From assembly GCA_947685225.1 (NCBI GenBank), contig CANTUV010000072.1, positions 9,920,001 to 9,984,000 on the forward strand: a stretch of 64,000 nt of DNA. The letters run 5' to 3'. Within the stretch, counting starts at the first letter, position 1; the number at the start of each line of letters is the position of its first letter. The position numbers and the translations under genes are program-made. The notes under the pieces were generated by a model. That model saw nothing but the letters and a program-made list of their open reading frames with translations. It was not told where the DNA came from and made no database searches. This DNA comes from Garcia nutans (lineage: Eukaryota > Streptophyta > Magnoliopsida > Malpighiales > Euphorbiaceae). This document shows, in pieces, positions 57,561 to 64,000 of the stretch.

Positions 57561-59126
57561 AAAATGGGTTTCCTCCCATTAGCGCCTTTGTTTAAAGGTT
57601 TTGGCTAGACTTTATTCTTTATTTAAGCTTCTTTGAAAGGGCCTTGTAGCTGCATGTCCTCTATAGCAGATGTGCATAATTCTTCATAAAACTATTTCAA
57701 CCAGTGCCCATTGACCTTAAAGACTTTGCTAGTATCCAAGCTCTTGATCTCTATTGCTCCATGTGGGAATAAATTGGTGATGACAAAAGGTCCATCCACC
57801 TGGTCCTCAACTCGTCAGGAAATAATTTAAGCCTTGAATCATAGAGTAACACTTTTTATCCCACCATGAATTTTTTCCTAGAGATCATCTGATCATGTAA
57901 AGCTTTTGTTTTTGCCTTGTAAATCTTTGAATTTTCATAAGCCTCATTCCTAATTTCTTCCAGCTTTTGGAGTTACAACTTTCTATGTTCCCCTGCTGCC
58001 TCTATATTCATATTGCACTATTTGATAGCCTACAATTCCTTGTGTTCCAGATCAATAGGTAAATGATAAGGTTTACTGAACACTAACCGATATGGAGACA
58101 TACCGATAGATGTCTTATCTGCAGTCCTATAAGCCCATAATGCATCATCCAAACACAAGATCTAATCCTTCCTATTGGGATTCACTATTTTTTCAAGGAT
58201 GGACTTAACCTCATGATTAGATATTTCAGCTTAGCCATTAGTTTATGGATGGTAAGTTGTTGAAGTGTGGTGGACAATATTGTATTTCCAAAGGAGAGCT
58301 TTCGTCACCTTATTGCAAAAATATGTCCCTCTATCACTTATAAGAACTCTTGGAATCCCAAACCTGATAAAAAATATGTGATCTGAAAAAATCTTTAACA
58401 ACCTTAGCATTGTCAGTTCATGTAGCTTTAGCTTCTACCTATTTCGAAACATAATCAACAATAAGTAAAAAATAAAAATTTCCAAAAGAAGAAGGAAATG
58501 GACCGATAAAATCAATATCCCATACATCAAATTTTCACATATTAAAATAGGTGTAAGAGGCATCTGATCTCTATGACTCAAAGTACCAGTCTTTTGACAA
58601 CTCTCGCAAGACTTGCAATGCATATAAGAGTCACAAAATGAAGAAGGCCAAAACAAACCACATTCTAATACTTTACGGGCTAATCGCTTAGGACCAAGAT
58701 GTCCTCCAGATGCATATGAATGAGCAAAATTTAAAATAGAAGAAATCTCACTTTTATTAACATATCTCTTAATTATTTGATCAGAACAATACTTCCACAG
58801 ATAAGGGTCATACCAAACATAGTATCTAGCTTCCTTCTTGATTTTATCCCTTTCAAATCTTGACATATCATTTGGAAAAATGTTAGAAGAGAGAAAATTT
58901 ACAATATCAACGTACAAGGGTGTCGACTGCTGGCCAGAAAAGAGGTGTTCATGTGGAAATTCATCCTTAATTTTAAGTGATTCTTCATCTACCAATAATC
59001 GAATGAGATAATCAATTACTAAATTTTTTTACCTCTTCTTGTCTCTAACCTCCAAATCAAACTCCTATAGCAAGAGTATCCACAAGATAAGTCTTGGCTT
59101 GGCATCTTTCTTCTTAATAAGAGTAT
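57561..59126 (-). pseudogene. pol: A0 pol: end of RNase H and integrase (Athila-like)
   Basis: Minus strand. The RNase H end is at 59126-59040 (KKKDAKPRLI, EFDLEVRDKK). The integrase zinc finger lies in the frame 58995-58435 (HSYASGGHLGPKRLARKV, CKSCESCQKTG). The core and C-terminal part continue in broken frames to about 57620, with KVLLYDSRLKLFPDELRTRW and the FKVNGHWLK motif that ends Athila integrases. After the stop comes GGGTTTCCTCCCATTAGCGC (near 57566-57585), a sequence common just after pol in this lineage. It is separated from its RT by T3. Several stops occur. Confidence 0.85.
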
Positions 59127-59392
59127 CCACCAATTACATGAGCTTTGGTCTTTGGGTTGAAAAGCTTAGGTTCTCATAGCAAGTATATACCAAAAGGTAT
59201 GGGGTAATGAGTAATTATGCCACGCTCGATCTCCATACTAAAGTGAAAGTATGGTATCTCTTACACAACAAAACACAAGTCACACGAGGCATCCTAATTT
59301 ACGCACACAATGCAATTTAAATGATGCAATGAATAATATTATAATAAGAAAGAAAAAAACAATATAAAGACCAACGAAATCAACTTCACTTA

Positions 59393-59411
59393 TCCCCAGT
59401 GGAGTCTTCAC
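59393..59411 (-). promoter_or_regulatory. Primer binding site of T3
   Basis: On the minus strand GTGAAGACTCCACTGGGGA follows the LTR end. It matches the T2 sites except in a few positions. Confidence 0.7.
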
Positions 59412-60949
59412 TATGAGCGGAGATTTTTACCCCCACTCCTATGTGGAATGGTTCTTACGACTTTTACATTATTAGGCTTAGGGCCTTAAAGAACACGGGC
59501 CTAAACCCAGAGAAAATAGAGTCGCCACCCTGATGGGCCGAAAAAATAGAAAGGGGTGGATGACTCGAATCCTAAGGAATTTCCAACCTCTTATTGGGTT
59601 CGAAAAGTTGGGTACACATGAGGAAGGAGATAAATGACCCAGCACCCTCAAAATGCACGGTTCATTGGAACCGGCCTCCTTTTCAAGTCTAAAAATTTTT
59701 AAATTCTTAACTTATTAAAATATCATCCATTCTACATGCAATTTAAAATAAATAAACATCATTGAATTAAAATATAAAATAAACAAACCCTTACAACATT
59801 TTCAATACAAGATGGAAACATGCCCTTACAATAATGTCCAATGTCTAAAACTAAATAAAATAGGGCACCCACCACTTAGTGGAAACATTTCCTTTACATT
59901 GATTCCAAAACTTAAAATAAATTAAATTACATCAAACTTAACAATTGAGATACCCACTAAGTGGAGACATACCTCTTACATCCTTGGAATTAAAACAATT
60001 AATCAAACATGATTAAACCATCCAAACATCCACAGAAAACAATCAATTTAAATATATAATCAACCATCAAACAATAAGATACAAACTTTAACCGAATTTT
60101 GGTTCCACTAAACAAATCTAAGGTTTGCTTCCATAAATTAGGTTTAAATTATAAAATTAGGGTTTAAAGTAAGAATTAGGGTTTTATAAAATAAACTAGA
60201 GTGTAAGATCAAAATATACAAGTTTAGGATTAGAACATGCAATTTAAAGCTAAACCTAATGGATTAGGATTTTGGAACAAAATAAGTTGGATTCAATATA
60301 TTATTAGGGATTAATATTTATATTTTGTTACTGCCCGAAGTAACAATTCATTAGTACTGGATAATGGCTTTTATTATATGAGAATATATTGATTGAGATT
60401 GTAATTGTGAAACAACATGAAAGTAGCTACTGTATGATGATATTATTTTCTTATTAAAATGAAAGCTGCTTACTGGAGGTCTAAATAATTGCAAGGCAAT
60501 GGTTGAAATGTCAATAAGAGAAGCATACTGTAAATTTTAAGAGTTAAGAAAACTAAACCTCCTCTTGTTGGCTCCACCAAATTTAAAAAACGTTGATCCA
60601 AGCCACTGCTTGCACCAATTTAGAGTTTTGGCTGAGCAAGGTAAAGATAATGCCTACTGCCTTCTGTTGTGTGTTGATTCCTTAGTATTAATTACTAACT
60701 ACTCTTTTGTACTGTTGCTTGTCTCTTAATAATTATTTCTTTTAAAATATTATGGCTCCCTTTAATCCTTGCTTAAGCCTATATTTATAAGGAACAAATT
60801 AGGTTAACATTAGTATGTGAATCGAGCTTAATCAGGATTTTCAATTTAAGCACGGCTCGGATTAAGTCCAAAAATAGGAACCATGGTGAATTAAAATCAA
60901 TTTATTTTGACATGGAACCCATCCATATCTAATTAAACTTTTTTTAAGT

Positions 60950-61140
60950 CAATATGGACCAATTGGATACCCAAATCGAATTGGATCAAATCTAATTCGA
61001 CATGGATGTTTGTCCATGTCAAATTGGATGTCCAATTCGACATGGATGTTTGTCCATGCCCAATTGGATGTCCAATTCGACATGGACATTGTCTATACCG
61101 AATTGGATTTGATCCATACTGAATCGAACTCATTCTTACT
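60950..61140. repeat. Inverted short repeats in T3 LTR
   Basis: AATTCGACATGGATGTTTGTCC and related words repeat about five times with facing copies (AATTGGATGTCC). It is the counterpart of 24130-24390. Confidence 0.7.
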
Positions 61141-61318
61141 TCGAATCATACCCAATTATGGATTTAAAAATTGAACCGGCTTATTTTAGGCCTTATGAAA
61201 CTAGACCAATCTAGTTAAAAGCTTTAAACTAGGTTTAAGCCATTAAGAATGGACCGATCATGACTAGGCCTCTATAAATTGGGATTGGACCAGCTAGGGC
61301 TAAAATTAATGGTCTATA

Positions 61319-62265
61319 GGGGAAGAGATTATCATTTCTTTAAATATATCGAATGCCCCCTTGCAAGAATCATCAAAATTAAACTTCACTTCTTTTTGCA
61401 GCAACTAGCACAAAGGATGAGGGATCTTTGAAAAATCTTTGATGAAGCGCCTATAGAAACCTGTATGTCCAAGGAAAGATCAAACTTTCTGCACACTAGC
61501 GGGGTAAGATAAAGATTTAATTGCATCAACCTTTGCCTTATCAACTTCAATTCCTCTCTCTGATTCAATATGCCCTAAAATCAATCCTTGATCAACCATA
61601 AAATGACACTTTTCATAGTTTAACACAAAGGTTTGACTTTAAGCATCTCTCAAGAATTTTGGTCAAATTAGCTAAACATTCACCAAATGAATTTTCATAT
61701 ATGGTGAAATCATCCATGAAAACCTCTGTAATATTATCCATATATTCAAAAAATATACTTACCATACACCTCTGAAATGTGGTTGGGAAGTTATAAAGAC
61801 CAAATGAAAAGTGGTTTTCTCTTTATCCTTTGGTGCTATTGGAATATGATAAAAGCTCGAATAGCCATCAAGACAACAATAATGGGTCTTACCTGTAAGA
61901 CGCTCTATCATCTGATCGATGAATGGGAGAGGAAAATGGTCCTTTCTTGCGACTGCATTTAGCTTTCTGTAGTCAATGCAAACTCTCCACCCATTCTTAA
62001 CTGGAGTCGGGACCAGCTCTTCATCTGCATTTTTCACTACTTTGAACCCTTTCTTCTGAGTTAATACCTGAATTGGGCTCACCCACTAGCTATCTAAAAT
62101 GGGATAAATCACACTTGCATCAAGAAGCTTTACAATGTATTTTTTCGCTACCTCCATCATTGGTGGATTCAATCTTCTTTGGGCTTCTATTTTTGGCTTG
62201 ATATCCTCCTCCATAAGGATTTTATGCATGCAAGTTGAAGGCAAAACACACTTAATGTCAGCTAT
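61319..62265 (-). pseudogene. pol: A0 pol: reverse transcriptase and RNase H start (Athila-like)
   Basis: Minus strand. From about 62260: CMHKILMEEDIKPKIEAQRR, then in the frame 62082-61759 NGWRVCIDYRKLNAVARKDHFPLPFIDQM and HYCCLDGYSSFYHI. Next come GLYNFPTTFQRCM and the catalytic VFMDDFTIY (61703-61720, both Asp present). The thumb is shifted and stopped. RNase H begins with KFNFDDSCKGAFDIFKEMII and breaks at the T3 boundary. These motifs (YRKLN, GYSGF-like, FMDDF) are of the Athila/Tat type, not the chromovirus type. Confidence 0.87.
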
Positions 62266-62464
62266 TGTAACATCCTAACTAGGCTTCAAGGGGCAAGCCC
62301 AACCCAGCTTCAAGGGACTATTACAGTCTGCTTCCCCTCACGGTTCCACGGCAGAAAATTGTTTATTTGGCCCAAATCAAGGGTCGCCTCCCTTGTTTCG
62401 ATCCCAAGACCTCCTTAAGAGAGTCTTTTTCACTAAACGACTACCATTTCTTCTACTAAATAAA
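62266..62464. other. Unassigned 200-base piece, possible LTR fragment
   Basis: It starts near TGTAACATCCTAACTAGG (62273) and includes GTTTCGATCCCAAGACCTCC. It may be the end of yet another LTR, cut by LTR B2. I cannot place it in a family. Confidence 0.3.
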
Positions 62465-62834
62465 TGTAACACCCCCATACCCTATATACATACTATACAC
62501 ATACCCCATATATGTACAATATGCATATAAGACATAAGAATGCTACGTTACAAATCCTTTCAAACCTTTCATTATCGTATTTATACAAATACATATATAT
62601 ATAAGAACATAAGAACATAAGAACATTTTTCATTTAATTACATATATACATTTATATATTGTCTTTCCAAAAATTTACTTATATACATATACATATGGTC
62701 AAACTACAAAATAACAAAATGTACATGCATACACCACCTTTTAGTTGGTCTCTAGCACTCCTTCAATCTTCACGTGGCATAAATATCCGACTCTCAGATC
62801 GACAATCTACTTAACTATGCGATTCACACAACTG

Positions 62835-62856
62835 CACTAAGCTTCAAAGCTTAGTG
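62835..62856 (-). promoter_or_regulatory. Conserved LTR hairpin (LTR B2)
   Basis: CACTAAGCTT/AAGCTTAGTG, a 10-bp perfect stem with a two-base loop, the strongest of the set. Confidence 0.6.
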
Positions 62857-63039
62857 ATACATATAAACAATATTTATATACAAATACAATATTGGGATTC
62901 AATATACACAAATACAATTTTGGGATTCACATCCCACCTACACATCATTACACTATTGAAAATCACATTCCATATTCGTACATGACTATTGGCTTCACAT
63001 CCCACTCACACATCAGTTGCCACACTATTAGTTTCTCGA

Positions 63040-63190
63040 CCCAGCTCTGTTCGGGTCCAATTTCAATTTCAATCACATGACCTAGCTCTACGCAAGTCAA
63101 CCATCATCTCAAACACATGACCTAGCTCTGCTCAGGGTTTATTAACATATGCACCTCTAGGCCTAGCTCTGCTCAGGACCTCTCGTGCAT
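63040..63190. repeat. GACC(T/C)AGCTCTGCTC short repeats in LTR B2
   Basis: Four copies of CCTAGCTCT(G/A)C(T/G)C(A/G) or close variants at spacings of 30-60 bases. Confidence 0.65.
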
Positions 63191-63669
63191 ATCCAATCAA
63201 TCTCAACACAATTAGACAAGTAATGATATAGGTTATATGTATATAACATCATTTTAGTTTATACTTTTCCAGTGATCATCACCATTCTTGATCACATCAC
63301 ATTACCAGTTCACATCATTTATACATAGGTCACATGCATTACCAATACTCATCTTCCATTTCTTTCACATTTTCTCACATTCAACTAGGCACATTGCTTC
63401 ATTTCTCATTTTTCTCATTCATTTCAATATCATATCATTTCATATCATCATTTCAATGTCATATCATTTCATTCATACATTTCAATATCATATCATATCA
63501 TCATTCATTTATAATTCACACTTGACATCTAACCACATTTTCCCATTTTATACTTTCATAATGCAAGCATGAGCCACACTCACCATATGACTCATCAACA
63601 TACCAATATGTAGCATAATTAACATATTTCTCATAATTCTTCAAGTGACACACTCAACTTCTACAACTT

Positions 63670-64000
63670 TGATATGCCAGGGAGATGGGTGTGTCACTGC
63701 CCATGTCCTTAATACCGCCTTACAGTTGCTACAACACGCTCAGAGACATGGGTGTGTCACTGCCTGTGTCCTTAATATTGTCTTATAGTTGCTACAACAC
63801 GCCCAAAGACATGGGCGTATAACTGCCTGTGTCATTCATTCTGCCTTATAGAAACTTTGACAAGCCTAAAAACACGGGCGTGTTAATGGCCTTGTCAATT
63901 ATACTGCCTTTCAGTAGTTATGACATGCCCAGAGATATAGGCGTGTCACTACCCGTACTCTTAGTCTTGCATCACAGTAGCTACGACATGCCCAAAGACA
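63670..64000. repeat. 80-base palindromic tandem array in LTR B2
   Basis: At least four units of about 80 bases: GACATGGGTGTGTCACTGCC, then a spacer with CTTATAGTTGCTACAACACGC. It runs off the window. Similar in arms and period to the S3 array at 54220-54515. Confidence 0.8.

Larger units (their letters stand above)
59127..61318 (-). mobile_element. T3: Tat/Ogre-like LTR with short 5'UTR piece inside A0 pol
   Basis: On the minus strand the LTR starts TATAGACCATTAATTTTAG at 61318 (TA for TG) and ends at 59412, 1907 bases. Then come the primer site and about 265 bases of leader, ending at CCAATTACATGAGC. That leader end is the same point at which the T2 tandem units break. The insertion replaces about 300 bases of RNase H coding sequence. 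No target duplication is visible, so a deletion removed the rest of the element and part of A0. Confidence 0.85.
62465..64000 (-). mobile_element. Chromovirus LTR (family B, copy 2), cut by window edge
   Basis: TGTAACACCCCCATACCC at 62465 and the following 130 bases match LTR B1 (1323). The layout is the same: hairpin, short array, then a longer palindromic array. Orientation is minus, so its LTR start lies beyond 64000. The left flank ATAAA would be the target duplication. Frames at 62892-63572 are readings through AT-rich repeats. Confidence 0.8.

Noticed and set aside
62385..62440. tRNA- or SINE-like box near GTTTCGATCCC
   Set aside because: A single B-box-like phrase without an A box at proper distance and without a tail.

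Overview
This window is nuclear DNA of a flowering plant, AT-rich and built almost wholly of nested, decayed LTR retrotransposons of the Ty3/gypsy group. It resembles gene-poor (peri)centromeric or other heterochromatin. I found no host gene, tRNA, rRNA, CRISPR array or DNA transposon I could support. Three lineages are visible. (a) Chromovirus-type elements, probably Tekay/Del-like: primer site TGGTATCAGAGC, a Gag zinc knuckle, PR-RT-RNaseH-IN order and a chromodomain-like tail; here called P, M1, M2 and M3. (b) Tat/Ogre-like elements: LTRs starting TGTAGACCC and ending CTCACA, primer site GTGGCGACTTCACTGGGGA, and a recognisable gag but no recognisable pol; here T1, T2, T3 and solo LTR S1. 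(c) Athila-like material: an old pol (A0) and a very young LTR/3'UTR array (A1).

Layout. 1-300 is a Tat LTR end. T1 (plus strand) occupies 301-987, 4442-6069 and 8286-9320. It is interrupted by chromovirus LTR pieces (988-4441) and by solo LTR S1 (6075-8285, target duplication AGAAT). M1 (minus, 9321-13883) is an internally deleted chromovirus. T2 (minus, 13884-24605) is a gag-only Tat-like element with a duplicated gag and a threefold LTR-5'UTR tandem array (19989-23378). P (plus) begins at 24606 and carries gag and pol up to the integrase at 28860. Its tail and 3' LTR lie 21 kb away at 49907-53475. In between lie M2 (minus, 28861-42694) and M3 (minus, 42695-49906), nested one in the other. 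A1 (33900-41545, target duplication ATCAT) sits inside M2's LTR. Solo LTR S2 (50979-52076, TGGGA) sits inside P's 3' LTR. Solo LTR S3 (53526-55612) splits an Athila-type ORF whose frame is continuous across it. 55613-62265 is A0: a downstream ORF, a spacer, integrase and RT, with Tat fragment T3 (59127-61318) replacing most of its RNase H. 62465-64000 is another chromovirus LTR cut by the window edge.

Nothing here codes for a working element. Every gag or pol frame has stops, shifts or deletions. The most intact is a 471-codon Gag-PR-RT frame in M3. The least expected signals are: a coiled-coil ORF between primer site and gag in M3 (46251-46640); two independent tandem amplifications of LTR plus UTR, one from the 5' side and one from the 3' side; arrays of perfect 12-bp hairpins in the A1 LTR, with related palindromes in LTRs of other families; a primer-site look-alike inside Tat LTRs; and a small hairpin conserved across chromovirus LTRs. 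All comparisons were made by eye; percentages are rough.
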